Assembly: GCA_902620895.1 (NCBI GenBank)
Contig: CACNJU010000006.1
Span: 1-64,000 of the forward strand
Length of the DNA stretch: 64,000 nt
Source: an uncultured Prochlorococcus sp.
Lineage (GTDB): Bacteria; Cyanobacteriota; Cyanobacteriia; PCC-6307; Cyanobiaceae
Reading direction: 5' to 3'
Shown: positions 10,025-19,065 of the stretch, one piece after another
Layout: each line of letters starts with the position of its first letter
Position numbering within the stretch: position 1 is the first letter of the stretch
The notes under the pieces: generated by a model
Seen by the model: the letters and a program-made list of their open reading frames with translations, nothing else
Database searches by the model: none
Told to the model about the DNA's origin: nothing
Translations under genes and position numbers: made by a program

Positions 10025-11590
10025 TTAATGAGCGCTTTCCATACCACCTAGTCTTTCAAATAAGTTAAGACTTTCTTTATTTAATCCTAAAATTTCCACT
10101 TTAGAACCACCATTCTGGAACTTTCTAATAATTTGCTCAAGAGCAACAACTCCACTTTGATCCCAAATATGAGCTAAAGACATATCAATTACAATATTTT
10201 CTGGATGTTCATGAATATCAAATCCTTGTAAGAAATAAATTTTACTTACAAAAAATAATTGTCCTTTTACTTTGTAGGTAGTCAAATTATTTTCTTTAGC
10301 TCTTGAGACAGTTATAACTTTTGCGACTTTTCTGCTGAAAAGGATTGCAGCTAATGCAACTCCAGCAATAACTCCAAGTGCAAGATTATGAGGTTTCGTC
10401 AGCATTGTAACCGCAAAAGTCATAAGCATTACTGCAGTATCACTTTTAGGTATCTTTCTAATATTTTTTAATCCATTTATATCTGCTGTACTTATCGCAA
10501 TCGTTATCATGATTGCTACTAAAGCAGCCATTGGTATTGCTCCAATCCAAGTCTTCAAGAGGATAATCATAATTAGTAGAGATATACCAGAGGAGAGAGT
10601 TGATAATCTAGATTTACCACCATTTTCAGTATTCATAACAGATTGCCCAACTAAGGCACATCCTGCCATCCCACCAAATAAGGATGCCACAATATTTGCA
10701 ATTCCCTGTCCTCTTGCTTCTTTATTTTTATTAGAACTTGTATCAGTTACATCGTCTAAAATGTCTTGAGTTAAAAAGGTTTCCATTAAACCCACGAGAG
10801 ATATTGCAAGTGAAGTCGGTAAAATAATTCCTAATGTTTCAAGACTAAAAGGTACTTTCCCATTTTCTATTGATCCAAAAGGAAGAGAAATACTTGGTAA
10901 TCCATCAGGTAATTTACCCAAATCGATAACTGTTGGGACATCTAGATTCAAGAATATGCTTATGAGAGTAATTACTACTATCGCGATAAGTTGAGATGGG
11001 ACTACTTTTGTGATTTTTGGAAGCCCATAGATAATTATTAATCCTAGGATTACAAGAATCCAAACTACTGGGATCTGAGAGTTAACTGGATACTGACTCA
11101 AAGTTGGTTCAATTAATCCTTTTGATTCTTTAATACCTATTCCTAACTGAGGCAGTTGTGCCTGAAATATTAAAAGTGCCAGTGCATTTACAAATCCACT
11201 TAATACTCCCGTTGGCACGAATCGCATTTGGTAGGCAAGTCTTAAATATCCCCAAAGAATTTGGAAAATTCCAGTTAATATTCCAGCTGCAATAAGATAT
11301 GGGACTCCTAATCCAGGAGCTTGTGATTCTCCATAAGCAACAAGTCCAGTCATCAAAAGAGCTGTTGAACCTGTAGCTGAAGTGATCATCCCCCTTCTTC
11401 CTCCAACAATCGCAATTGTTATAGATAAGCAAAATGCACCAAAAAGGCCAACTTTAGGATCTACACCAGCTATACCTGAAAAAGCAATTGCTTCTGGGAT
11501 CATTGCAAAAGCAACAACTAAGCCTGAGAGAATATTTGACTTTGGATCATCTAACCAATTTTTGGATAAATATCTTGAGAAATTTGACAT
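10025..11590 (-). CDS. SulP-family anion permease with STAS domain
   Basis: 521 residues with about 10-12 membrane segments across residues 15-420 and a C-terminal cytoplasmic STAS domain ('NIVIDMSLAHIWDQSGVVALEQII'). The early 'GLVVAFAMIPEAIAFSGIAGVDP' is the SulP signature. Family members carry sulfate or, in cyanobacteria, bicarbonate (BicA type). The neighbouring metY-metA pair suggests sulfate, but a bicarbonate role is equally compatible with the sequence. It is convergent with metA (6 bp gap). Confidence 0.88.
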   Translation of the reverse strand: MSNFSRYLSKNWLDDPKSNILSGLVVAFAMIPEAIAFSGIAGVDPKVGLFGAFCLSITIAIVGGRRGMITSATGSTALLMTGLVAYGESQAPGLGVPYLIAAGILTGIFQILWGYLRLAYQMRFVPTGVLSGFVNALALLIFQAQLPQLGIGIKESKGLIEPTLSQYPVNSQIPVVWILVILGLIIIYGLPKITKVVPSQLIAIVVITLISIFLNLDVPTVIDLGKLPDGLPSISLPFGSIENGKVPFSLETLGIILPTSLAISLVGLMETFLTQDILDDVTDTSSNKNKEARGQGIANIVASLFGGMAGCALVGQSVMNTENGGKSRLSTLSSGISLLIMIILLKTWIGAIPMAALVAIMITIAISTADINGLKNIRKIPKSDTAVMLMTFAVTMLTKPHNLALGVIAGVALAAILFSRKVAKVITVSRAKENNLTTYKVKGQLFFVSKIYFLQGFDIHEHPENIVIDMSLAHIWDQSGVVALEQIIRKFQNGGSKVEILGLNKESLNLFERLGGMESAH

Positions 11591-11620
11591 TTTAAGTTTC
11601 TTTATAATTAAGAAGTTACC

Positions 11621-12901
11621 TCATAAAGGAGGCAAAATACCTTGTGGGTCAAAAATATTCTTTAAAGTTTTTAATTCATTCATTCTATCTCCAAATGCTA
11701 ATGTAATTTCTTCATCATGAGAATTCAAATGATTATGCAATTGGGCTAAGTGAATATTTGGATAAAACTTTTTTAGCTTGCTCCACGATTTATAAATCCA
11801 TTCCAAAGCGACTTCTTTTTCTTGAAGATCATTTTTTTTCCATGATGCATATATCCATGGTTTCCATGTGCTTTTTCTATGAACAAAAAAGCTTGAGCCA
11901 TGATTTAACTTTTTAGTTTTGCAACCTAATTGTTGAGAAGCAATGTAACAGGAATTATTAGGTTTATTATCCATTATTTCATCTAAACATTTTATGAAAA
12001 TTGGGATATCATTTTTTAAATCTTCTCCAAGAAGACTAATTACCTCAGAATGGTTATTTGCATTCAGCTCATATAAATTTAATTCCTTAGGGAAGAAATT
12101 TATTTTGTTAAAGTTTTCATAAAATTGTTTTCCTAGAGTAGGGAATTTGTCTAGAAGCATTAGGCATTTTTCTGTTCTTTTATCCTCTAAATTATTTTTG
12201 AGTTCAGCAAAAATATATATGTAAATTTTTTGGGCATAAATCCATTGAAGACTAATATTTTCAGGAAATTCCTCTGATAGTTTTATTATTTCTGTAAGTT
12301 CATTTAGATTTACAAATCCTTCAATAACCTTAATTGAATTAGATTGGATAGTCTTAAGTTCTATTTCAGTAATAATAGAAAAGAAGGGTGCTGCGCCTTT
12401 AATTGCTTCCCAAATCAATTGTTCTTCTGGATTTATTTGATTTTTTTTTAAAGAAATAAATGTGCCATTACCCAAGAAACCTTTTATTGATTCAATATTA
12501 TCAATTGCTAATCCGTAGGTTCTACTAAGTGGGCTTACTCCACCAGTAAGTATATAGCCTGCTCCAGGAAGTTTAGAAAGTCCGATTGGAAAACTTCGAT
12601 TATATTTTTGTAAATGATTTAATAGATCCCCCATTATTACACCACCTCCAATTGTTACTAAATTGGTTTTTCTATCTAGATGAATTTTGCTGTGATTTTT
12701 TCTTAGATCAAGAGTTGTAAAACCATTTTTTGCACAGCTAGAAGTTGTACCTCCACTACACACGCAAAGGTGCTCGAATTTTTCGAAAGAATAGTTATCT
12801 TCATTAAATAAGGATTCATCCACGTCATAAATTAATTTCTTTAAATTTGCATCCTTTGAGTTGATATTTGGAACTTCAAGCAAGTTATTATTATTTTTCA
12901 C
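11621..12901 (-). CDS. FAD-linked oxidase (FAD_binding_4 / berberine-bridge-like)
   Basis: 426 residues. The N-terminal PCMH-type FAD domain is seen in 'SGGTTSSCAKNGFTTLDL', 'VTIGGGVIMGDLLNHL' and 'GAGYILTGGVSPLSR', and the C terminus ends in a 'LKNIFDPQGILPPL' helix typical of these oxidases. It should be a soluble flavin oxidoreductase of unknown substrate. It is probably cotranscribed with the permease downstream (30 bp) and is divergent from cbiX with a very short shared promoter region. Confidence 0.8.
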   Translation of the reverse strand: MKNNNNLLEVPNINSKDANLKKLIYDVDESLFNEDNYSFEKFEHLCVCSGGTTSSCAKNGFTTLDLRKNHSKIHLDRKTNLVTIGGGVIMGDLLNHLQKYNRSFPIGLSKLPGAGYILTGGVSPLSRTYGLAIDNIESIKGFLGNGTFISLKKNQINPEEQLIWEAIKGAAPFFSIITEIELKTIQSNSIKVIEGFVNLNELTEIIKLSEEFPENISLQWIYAQKIYIYIFAELKNNLEDKRTEKCLMLLDKFPTLGKQFYENFNKINFFPKELNLYELNANNHSEVISLLGEDLKNDIPIFIKCLDEIMDNKPNNSCYIASQQLGCKTKKLNHGSSFFVHRKSTWKPWIYASWKKNDLQEKEVALEWIYKSWSKLKKFYPNIHLAQLHNHLNSHDEEITLAFGDRMNELKTLKNIFDPQGILPPL

Positions 12902-12942
12902 TACATGATATTGTTCTTTACTATTATGGTATAAGTAATAAT

Positions 12943-14079
12943 TTGAATTTGGATAATTTAGATTTGAAGTTAAATAATCAAGTCGCGATACTTATCTGTG
13001 GACATGGGAGTAGAAATAAACTAGCCATTACTGAATTTCAAGAATTAACTAATTTCATCCAAAAAAGATATCCAAACTTTTTAGTTGAGTATGGTTTCTT
13101 GGAATTTGCTAAACCTTCGATTGTTGATGCTTTAGACAAGTTAAAAGATCTTTCTATAAAAAAAGTAATTGCCATACCTGCAATGCTTTTCGCTGCTGGT
13201 CATGTAAAAAATGATATACCTAGCCTGCTCATGAATTATTCAAGTAACACAGGAATTGAAATAATTTATGGAAGAGAATTAGGTATTAATAATTTAATGA
13301 TTAGTGCAGCTTGTGAAAGAGTAAAAGATGTATTTAAACAAAATAATAATCTCAAACCTGAGGAATCATTATTAGTTGTTGTCGGTAGAGGCTCTTCTGA
13401 CCCAGATGCGAATTCCAATGTTTCAAAAATTACGAGAATGATCGTAGAGGGTATTGGATTAGGGTGGGGGGAAACAGTTTTTTCTGGAGTAACTTTCCCC
13501 CTTGTTGAACCTGGCTTGAAAAATGTTGTGAGACTTGGTTTTAAAAATATAATTGTTTTCCCTTATTTCCTTTTCTCAGGTGTCCTTGTTACAAGAATAA
13601 AAAGGCAAAGTGATTTAGTCGCGATTAATAATCCAAATATTTCATTTATACATGCAAAATATCTTTCGTCGCAGTCTTATGTGGTCGACACTTTTGTAGA
13701 AAGGATTGAAGAGATTCTTAATAACGAAGGTAATAATTTTATGAATTGCTCAACTTGTAAATATAGATCAAATTTATTTGGCTTTGAAAAAGAAGTTGGA
13801 ATGGTCCAAGAAAGTCATCATGACCATGTAGAGGGCTTGGGTATCAGCTGTGATTTATGTGATCCTGAATGTAATGGTGCTTGTGAAATACAAAATCAAA
13901 TACCAACTCATAATCATGAAAAATCAGACACAGGAGGAGGTGATTACTTAGAACATGAACATATAGAGGCTCATCAACATGAACATAAACACCATCACCA
14001 TCACCATCACCATAGTATTTATCCAAATTTAAAACATCCTTTAGGACCTGTTACGCTTCGCTTGCCTAATAAAGACTAA
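12943..14079 (+). CDS. cbiX: Sirohydrochlorin chelatase-like CbiX/SirB with Cys- and His-rich tail
   Basis: The track ORF opens at 12868, inside the divergent gene. I prefer the TTG at 12943 (or 12964), which leaves room for a promoter and about 378 residues. Two CbiX-like halves are seen: 'VAILICGHGSRNK...EFQELTNFI', then 'LLVVVGRGSSDPDANSNV'. His in 'CGHGSR' and 'AAGHVKNDIP' are expected metal and tetrapyrrole contacts. The product inserts Fe or Co into sirohydrochlorin. The tail has two Cys clusters ('CSTCKYR', 'CDLCDPECNGAC') and a run of eight histidines, consistent with metal storage or delivery. Confidence 0.85.
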   Translation: MNLDNLDLKLNNQVAILICGHGSRNKLAITEFQELTNFIQKRYPNFLVEYGFLEFAKPSIVDALDKLKDLSIKKVIAIPAMLFAAGHVKNDIPSLLMNYSSNTGIEIIYGRELGINNLMISAACERVKDVFKQNNNLKPEESLLVVVGRGSSDPDANSNVSKITRMIVEGIGLGWGETVFSGVTFPLVEPGLKNVVRLGFKNIIVFPYFLFSGVLVTRIKRQSDLVAINNPNISFIHAKYLSSQSYVVDTFVERIEEILNNEGNNFMNCSTCKYRSNLFGFEKEVGMVQESHHDHVEGLGISCDLCDPECNGACEIQNQIPTHNHEKSDTGGGDYLEHEHIEAHQHEHKHHHHHHHHSIYPNLKHPLGPVTLRLPNKD

Positions 14080-14457
14080 ATCTTAAGAAAATCCGTTGAA
14101 ATCAATGAATCACCTGTCTCTTTCTCGACCTAGTCTTAATAGACTCAGTATATATAAGTATTCTTAATGTAAAATCGTGAAAGTATTTTGACCTAGGTTT
14201 TCCACAATTTGCAGGTTGTTTTCCACGTCCAAATCCACACTGGATTAGAAATGGCAGTATTTTTCAAAAAAAACAGGACTTCAACATTATTGTTGACTTT
14301 TTTTTAAGATTTATTCAATTTCCTTATTTGAAAAAGAAGTTTTTTAAAAACCTACATATAACATGAGTCTTATTTGATAATTTGAAAAGTCTACCAGAAA
14401 ATTTTTCTTGATATTTTTAGAGAAAAATATCATTATTGTTGATGTAGAAAAAATTTT
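14080..14457. other. Long intergenic region between cbiX and a DUF2811 gene
   Basis: 378 bp without a convincing ORF. It holds three DnaA-box-like sites (14198-14239), AT-rich tracts and a small AGTCT/AGACT inverted repeat near 14140 that lacks a T-tract. It should contain the promoter of the DUF2811 gene. Confidence 0.6.
14198..14239 (+). promoter_or_regulatory. Cluster of three DnaA-box-like sites
   Basis: TTTTCCACA at 14198-14206 is a perfect match to the cyanobacterial DnaA-box consensus. TTTTCCACG follows at 14219-14227, exactly 21 bp (two helical turns) further on. A weaker AAATCCACA lies at 14231-14239. All point the same way. They could bind DnaA as a titration or regulatory locus; origin function is not shown. 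Confidence 0.5.
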
Positions 14458-14715
14458 ATGGATCAAATCAACCAAACAAATTTAATTGGTAAGAAACTCG
14501 TAGAGTGCTCTTCTAATAAAGTCTCATTAGAAACAGAGCTTTCAGAAACTCTTTATAACACTATGAAAGATTTCGTATTAAGTAATCCGACTTGGGATCA
14601 ATATAAGCTTATAAATTCAGCATTAGCTACTTTTCTCGTTCAAAACGGTTGTACAGATAATTCTGTCTCAGAAATTTATTTAAATCAATTATTTACACCC
14701 TCTAAGTCTTTTTAA
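14458..14715 (+). CDS. DUF2811 family small protein
   Basis: 85 residues. The block 'LETELSETLYNTMKDFVLSNPTWDQYKLINSALATFLVQNG' follows the DUF2811 pattern of cyanobacteria (paired helices with HPxWDQ-like and FLxQNG motifs). Soluble, function unknown. It lies 3' of the DnaA-box cluster, and its end overlaps the convergent GMC oxidoreductase gene by 14 bp. Confidence 0.75.
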   Translation: MDQINQTNLIGKKLVECSSNKVSLETELSETLYNTMKDFVLSNPTWDQYKLINSALATFLVQNGCTDNSVSEIYLNQLFTPSKSF

Positions 14716-16342
14716 TATTTAAACAGGCTCTTCTACTCAAGGCCATCATTGTAAGTGTGGGGCTTTGCCAAGATGATGTGGGCCAGCATGCTCCATCTAG
14801 TACCAGTACATTCTTACATCTCCACAATCTGTTAAATTTATCAACTACGCTATTTTCTTCATTTAACCCCATTGGTGCTCCCCCTACCTCATGAATATAA
14901 TATCCAGGAGGAGGAGGACTATCTGAAAGTGCTATCAAATTTTTTGTAAATAAACTCCCTAATGGAATATTCATTAGTTCATCAAAATTTTTTATTTTCC
15001 CATTTGCAGCTTTGACTGATTTTTGTATTGTTTTTTCCATATGTTTTGCCATATTTAACTCATTCTCGCTCCATTCGAATTCAATGTAGGGAATTGGTAT
15101 TCCCCATTCATCTGTTTTTCTTGAGAGAGAAACTGAGTTTTTCTCTCTAGGAAGGACTTCACCATGGGCGATAAGAAAGCCAATGGATTTGTTTGCGTCT
15201 TTTTGTAAAAATTTAGGTATCCCTAATCTATCAATTGCCCCCCAGATTCCATAACCTCTATGGAAATTTATGTCGTCAATTTCTGGTAAATTTGAACCAA
15301 AAGGAATAAAGAAGCTGCCTGCTCCAGAAAGATCGGGAGGATTATCTAGTGAATTATCCGAGTTTTTTGCTTTTGGGACTGAAAAAAATCTACAGATAGA
15401 TATGTGATCCATTAGGTATTTACCTAATTTCCCTGAATTATCTTTAAACCCTGAGGAATTTGATTTGTATTCTGAGTTCAGTAGTATTCTCAGTGTTGAA
15501 ATTGTTGATGCGCAAAGAAGAATCAAATCACAATCCAATATTTCTTTGTGTCCATTTTCTTGGTTTACAATCGTAAGTTTTGAGGCAAGCTCTGTTATCT
15601 TGTTAATCTCAAAAGACTCCACTAGGTAATTAGAGATTATTTGTACATTTCCAGTATCTAAAGATTTTTTTAAAGAGCTTCCTACGCTCGAGGACTTGGG
15701 CCAATTTTTTTCTTTTACAGATGAATTACGGTCAAATCCTCTTGATTGGATAAATGGATAGTTTAATGTTGATTTAACTTTGTTGCCAAAAACATTTTCG
15801 TTTTCTGTAAGAGGAATTTCACCAATATAATTACCATTTGGGACCTCCTTGATATCATCTTTTCGTCCATAAATTCCGCAGAAATTTTCAATAAAATCGT
15901 AGTGCGGGGAAATTTCTTCGTATGAAATAGGCCAGTTTGGCCCGAATCCGTCTTTTTTAGCCGGATGAAAGTCTTCTGAGGAAAGTCTTAATGTTATGCC
16001 TCCCCAAGTTAATGATCTCCCCCCATATTGTTTACCTTGTGTCCAAAGAAATGGCTTTTTTTTTGGGAAGTCATAAGGATGTTTCAATTCATTTGAATAT
16101 AAGTCAGGATTATTTTTCCAATAACCAGGATGTTGGCACTGATTAGCATGTTTTTTTGTTATGACTCCTGATAATCTTTTTAATGTACTTTTTGGCTCAT
16201 GATTACTAGCTTCATCCCTTTTAACTTGAGGCCCTGCTTCTATTACTAAAACTTTGATCCCTTGTTCTGCTAATGTAAGTGCTGCTATTCCTCCTGTTGC
16301 TCCAGAACCAACAACAATTGCATCATAAGGACTTATATCCAA
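14702..16342 (-). CDS. GMC-family FAD oxidoreductase
   Basis: 546 residues from a TTG start. The N-terminal FAD motif is 'AIVVGSGATGGIAALTLAEQG', followed by 'GGRSLTWGGITLRL'; the C-terminal GMC block is 'GACWPTSSWQSPTLTMMALSRRAC' and contains the usual active-site region near 'YIHEVGGAPMG'. These enzymes oxidise alcohols such as choline or glucose; the substrate here is unknown. No betaine-synthesis partner is adjacent. Confidence 0.85.
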   Translation of the reverse strand: MDISPYDAIVVGSGATGGIAALTLAEQGIKVLVIEAGPQVKRDEASNHEPKSTLKRLSGVITKKHANQCQHPGYWKNNPDLYSNELKHPYDFPKKKPFLWTQGKQYGGRSLTWGGITLRLSSEDFHPAKKDGFGPNWPISYEEISPHYDFIENFCGIYGRKDDIKEVPNGNYIGEIPLTENENVFGNKVKSTLNYPFIQSRGFDRNSSVKEKNWPKSSSVGSSLKKSLDTGNVQIISNYLVESFEINKITELASKLTIVNQENGHKEILDCDLILLCASTISTLRILLNSEYKSNSSGFKDNSGKLGKYLMDHISICRFFSVPKAKNSDNSLDNPPDLSGAGSFFIPFGSNLPEIDDINFHRGYGIWGAIDRLGIPKFLQKDANKSIGFLIAHGEVLPREKNSVSLSRKTDEWGIPIPYIEFEWSENELNMAKHMEKTIQKSVKAANGKIKNFDELMNIPLGSLFTKNLIALSDSPPPPGYYIHEVGGAPMGLNEENSVVDKFNRLWRCKNVLVLDGACWPTSSWQSPTLTMMALSRRACLNIKKT

Positions 16343-16449
16343 AACCTATTTCGTGATTTGCTATTTCAATAAATATAGCATTCAGTAAATAATTAATTTT
16401 TAGATTTCAGCTTAAGAAGTTAGAATTTATTGAAATACTATTCAAATAA

Positions 16450-16923
16450 ATGAGATTTATAATTTTAACTTTTTTAATAGTTGTTTTAACCCTCCCTTCT
16501 AGAAGCTTCGCTGCGTTGGATTATGGTAAACAATCTTTAGTAGGGGTTGATTTTTCTGGATCTGATTTAAAAGGAGCAACTTTCTATTTGACTGATTTAC
16601 AAGACGCAAATTTGTCAGGTTGTGAGCTCCAAAATGCGACTCTCTATGGAGCAAAATTGAAAGATACTAATTTAAGTAACTCAAACTTAAGAGAAGTAAC
16701 TTTAGACTCGGCTGTTTTAGATGGAACAGATTTATCAAATACTAACTTGGAGGATTCTTTTGCTTATAGTACCCAGTTTGAAAATGTAAAGATACAAGGC
16801 GCAGACTTCACAAATGTTTTTTTGCCAAAAGATATTATTAGGAAATTTTGTGAAAGTGCTACTGGAACTAATCCAATTACAAATAGAGAAACCAGAGAAA
16901 CTTTAGAGTGCGATTACATTTAA
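16450..16923 (+). CDS. Secreted pentapeptide-repeat protein
   Basis: 157 residues with an N-terminal signal peptide (hydrophobic residues 3-18, 'SFAALDYG' cleavage region). Tandem A(D/N)L-type pentapeptides run from about residue 28 to 120 ('LKGATFYLTDLQDANLSG' onward), which would build a right-handed quadrilateral beta helix. It is probably lumenal or periplasmic; thylakoid-lumen pentapeptide proteins are common in cyanobacteria. It ends 2 bp from the convergent 130-aa gene. Confidence 0.82.
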   Translation: MRFIILTFLIVVLTLPSRSFAALDYGKQSLVGVDFSGSDLKGATFYLTDLQDANLSGCELQNATLYGAKLKDTNLSNSNLREVTLDSAVLDGTDLSNTNLEDSFAYSTQFENVKIQGADFTNVFLPKDIIRKFCESATGTNPITNRETRETLECDYI

Positions 16924-16925
16924 AT

Positions 16926-17318
16926 TTATGCACATACAAGTTCTTTTTTAATCTTTCTTTGTTTATAAAGTGATCTTCCAACAGGCCAACCTAAAGTAGA
17001 TAAATGTTTCATTAAAGAACCTGAGTATTTGAAATAAAAATTGTCTGAATATTTGATGCCAAGTTCATTTAGAGTGGTTATTAATAAACATAGATCTTTC
17101 TTTTTGCCTTTTTTCATATCCAATAATATCAATGCTTCACTTGATAATTTTTTTTCTAGTACCCTATCATTTTCAGCAAAACCAACTTTAAGTGAATTAA
17201 ATGCATCAGAATAAAGAGTATAAATTATTCCATCTTTTGATTTATCTACAGAAGTATCTACATTAAATTTTGATGATATTAATGTTTTGTATCCTTTAAT
17301 GATTTTTCTGTTATTCAT
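16926..17318 (-). CDS. Conserved hypothetical protein, second gene of the RHH-like operon
   Basis: 130 residues, basic and soluble, with 'LSTLGWPVGRSLYKQRKIKKE' at the C terminus. No recognised motif. Its start is 2 bp after the stop of the ribbon-helix-helix-like gene, so the two are very likely translated from one mRNA under the repeat-bearing promoter at 17848-17897. A two-gene DNA-binding plus partner arrangement resembles autoregulated modules, but no toxin motif is seen. Confidence 0.65.
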   Translation of the reverse strand: MNNRKIIKGYKTLISSKFNVDTSVDKSKDGIIYTLYSDAFNSLKVGFAENDRVLEKKLSSEALILLDMKKGKKKDLCLLITTLNELGIKYSDNFYFKYSGSLMKHLSTLGWPVGRSLYKQRKIKKELVCA

Positions 17319-17320
17319 AA

Positions 17321-17818
17321 TTATTTGATTTCATCCTGAGCAAATTCGTATTTCTCCAATAGATTGTTTACTTCTGCTAGTGCAATCCTCTTTTGACAGG
17401 CCGAGTCATATCTATTTACTGCTATTGAAGGTATTGAACCTTTGCTTTTCATTTCCCTTATACCAGTTTCTAAACATTGAAAAGCAACACTTGATAGATC
17501 TCTTCCTTCTGCTGCGGCCCAAACTTTCAAAAGATAAGTAAGATTTGATGGTACTGAGATCTGTACTTTGTTTGAATTTGAAGTATTTAATGCAATATCA
17601 TCGAGACTAATTTCTTTAGAGGAAATAGTTTCTTTAACCTTTTTCTTCAAAAATTTTACTTGGCTTATAGCGTCCTCTCTATTCTTTATTTTTTGTTCTA
17701 TTTCAAATAACTCTTCTTCAGAATTAATTAAAGCTTCTAATGCCCATTTAGCATCATCTTTCGCAATTGCGGTTCTATCAAGCCATTCATCTCTTATTTT
17801 TGACCAATTACTAGGCAT
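17321..17818 (-). CDS. Coiled-coil protein with ribbon-helix-helix-like domain
   Basis: 165 residues. Residues 20-65 are a heptad-rich charged helix (coiled coil). Residues about 82-115 ('NKVQISVPSNLTYLLKVWAAAEGRDLSSVAFQCLETGI') have the beta-strand/helix/helix layout of a CopG/Arc-type RHH DNA-binding fold. I infer an autoregulated transcription factor because inverted and direct repeats lie immediately upstream. An alternative is a structural protein whose RHH resemblance is coincidental. Confidence 0.65.
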   Translation of the reverse strand: MPSNWSKIRDEWLDRTAIAKDDAKWALEALINSEEELFEIEQKIKNREDAISQVKFLKKKVKETISSKEISLDDIALNTSNSNKVQISVPSNLTYLLKVWAAAEGRDLSSVAFQCLETGIREMKSKGSIPSIAVNRYDSACQKRIALAEVNNLLEKYEFAQDEIK

Positions 17819-17847
17819 AAGCTTTATAAGATAATTCTATGATATAT

Positions 17848-17897
17848 AAATCTAAATAGATTGTCTACAAATTCTATTTAGATTTTAAATAGATTGT
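17848..17897. repeat. Operator-like inverted and direct repeats upstream of the RHH-like gene
   Basis: AAATCTAAATAGA at 17848-17860 is mirrored exactly by TCTATTTAGATTT at 17873-17885. TAAATAGATTGT occurs at 17853-17864 and again at 17886-17897. The repeats lie 30-80 bp upstream of the RHH-like start, the expected location of an autoregulatory operator. Confidence 0.6.
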
Positions 17898-18080
17898 TTA
17901 AAATTTTTTATTTTTAATAATTCCTCGTCTTAGGAATAATCTTTTACAATAATTGAAACTGCAGAATCCATCCAATGTGATCTTAAAGGTATTTTTTCGT
18001 CAATTGAAAACTATATATTTGATAATTCAATCTTTTTAAAATTTAGTTATTTGTTTATTTAATTAAAAACTTATGAGCTT

Positions 18081-18470
18081 TTAATCTCTTTCAATAAGTT
18101 CAATTTTATAACCATCAGGATCCTCAACAAAAGCTAAGACAGTAGTACTGTTTTTCATTGTTTTAGGTTTGGTTGTTATTTTACAACCATTTTTTTCTAA
18201 TCCTTGGCAAATTAGATGAATATCTTTTACTCCAATAGCTATATGACCATATTTATCTCCAAGCTCATAGTCTTCAGACTTTTTGTCCCAGTTATAAGTT
18301 AATTCAATTACTGAGTTTTCTTTTTCTGAGCCATAACCAACAAATGCCAAAGTGAATTTTCCATGAGGGTAATCCTTTTTTCTCAATAAATTCATCCCTA
18401 ATCTATTGACGTAGAAATCAATGGATTTATCTAAATCTCCAACCCTCAACATTGTATGTAGGATGCGCAT
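18081..18470 (-). CDS. gloA: Lactoylglutathione lyase (glyoxalase I)
   Basis: 129 residues, typical GloA length. The metal ligands fall in the expected places: His in '[14 protein letters not shown]', Glu in 'SVIELTYNW', His in 'YGHIAIGV' and Glu in '[11 protein letters not shown]'. It isomerises the glutathione-methylglyoxal hemithioacetal to S-lactoylglutathione in the cytoplasm. It stands alone with a 260-bp upstream gap toward the RHH-like operon side. Confidence 0.92.
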   Translation of the reverse strand: MRILHTMLRVGDLDKSIDFYVNRLGMNLLRKKDYPHGKFTLAFVGYGSEKENSVIELTYNWDKKSEDYELGDKYGHIAIGVKDIHLICQGLEKNGCKITTKPKTMKNSTTVLAFVEDPDGYKIELIERD

Positions 18471-18603
18471 TTTGAATTATGAACCTGAATCAATTATCTA
18501 ATATTTAATAACCATCTGCCAAAGTTGACTTTTTTGAAAGTAAGTCTTTTTATTAAGTTCAAAAAATTAGGTTAAGATATGAATACGAAACTTCAATATT
18601 ATA

Positions 18604-19038
18604 TTGAATCAGATATTCCAAAGACTCTCATCAGTATTTTTGTATACTTTGCCATTAAAGGCATCAATACCTTTTGGATATTATTTGTTCATTAAATATT
18701 CATTTTTAAAAATACTACTATTACTAACTTTTCCGATAGCAATAATTGAAAAATCTTTGCCTTTAGGTAGTTTTTTATTATTTATAATTTTGTTTGCTGG
18801 ATTAGTAAGAAATCCAAATGTTCCCTATTTCGTTAGATATAACGCATGCCAAGCTTTATTAATTGATATTGCTTTAATAATAATTTCATATATCGTGAGA
18901 ATATTTCCCATAGTTGAATTAGGCTCAATAATTTTTATATTTACACTATGTATTTTTATTTATTCGATTTCTCAATGTATTTATGGAGTTGAACCTGAAA
19001 TTCCCTTAATTAGTAAATCTGTAAGAATGCAAATTTAA
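18604..19038 (+). CDS. tic20: Tic20-family membrane protein
   Basis: 144 residues from a TTG start. The N-terminal 'RLSSVFLYTLPLKASIPFG' and four hydrophobic segments (about 25-45, 55-73, 85-105, 110-130), with 'RNPNVPYFVRYNACQALLIDI' between, are diagnostic of cyanobacterial Tic20 (Ycf60-like). The plastid homologue is part of the inner-envelope protein-import channel; the bacterial role is not established. Confidence 0.85.
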   Translation: MNQIFQRLSSVFLYTLPLKASIPFGYYLFIKYSFLKILLLLTFPIAIIEKSLPLGSFLLFIILFAGLVRNPNVPYFVRYNACQALLIDIALIIISYIVRIFPIVELGSIIFIFTLCIFIYSISQCIYGVEPEIPLISKSVRMQI

Positions 19039-19065
19039 AAAGATTTATAGATTTACTTACTTTCT

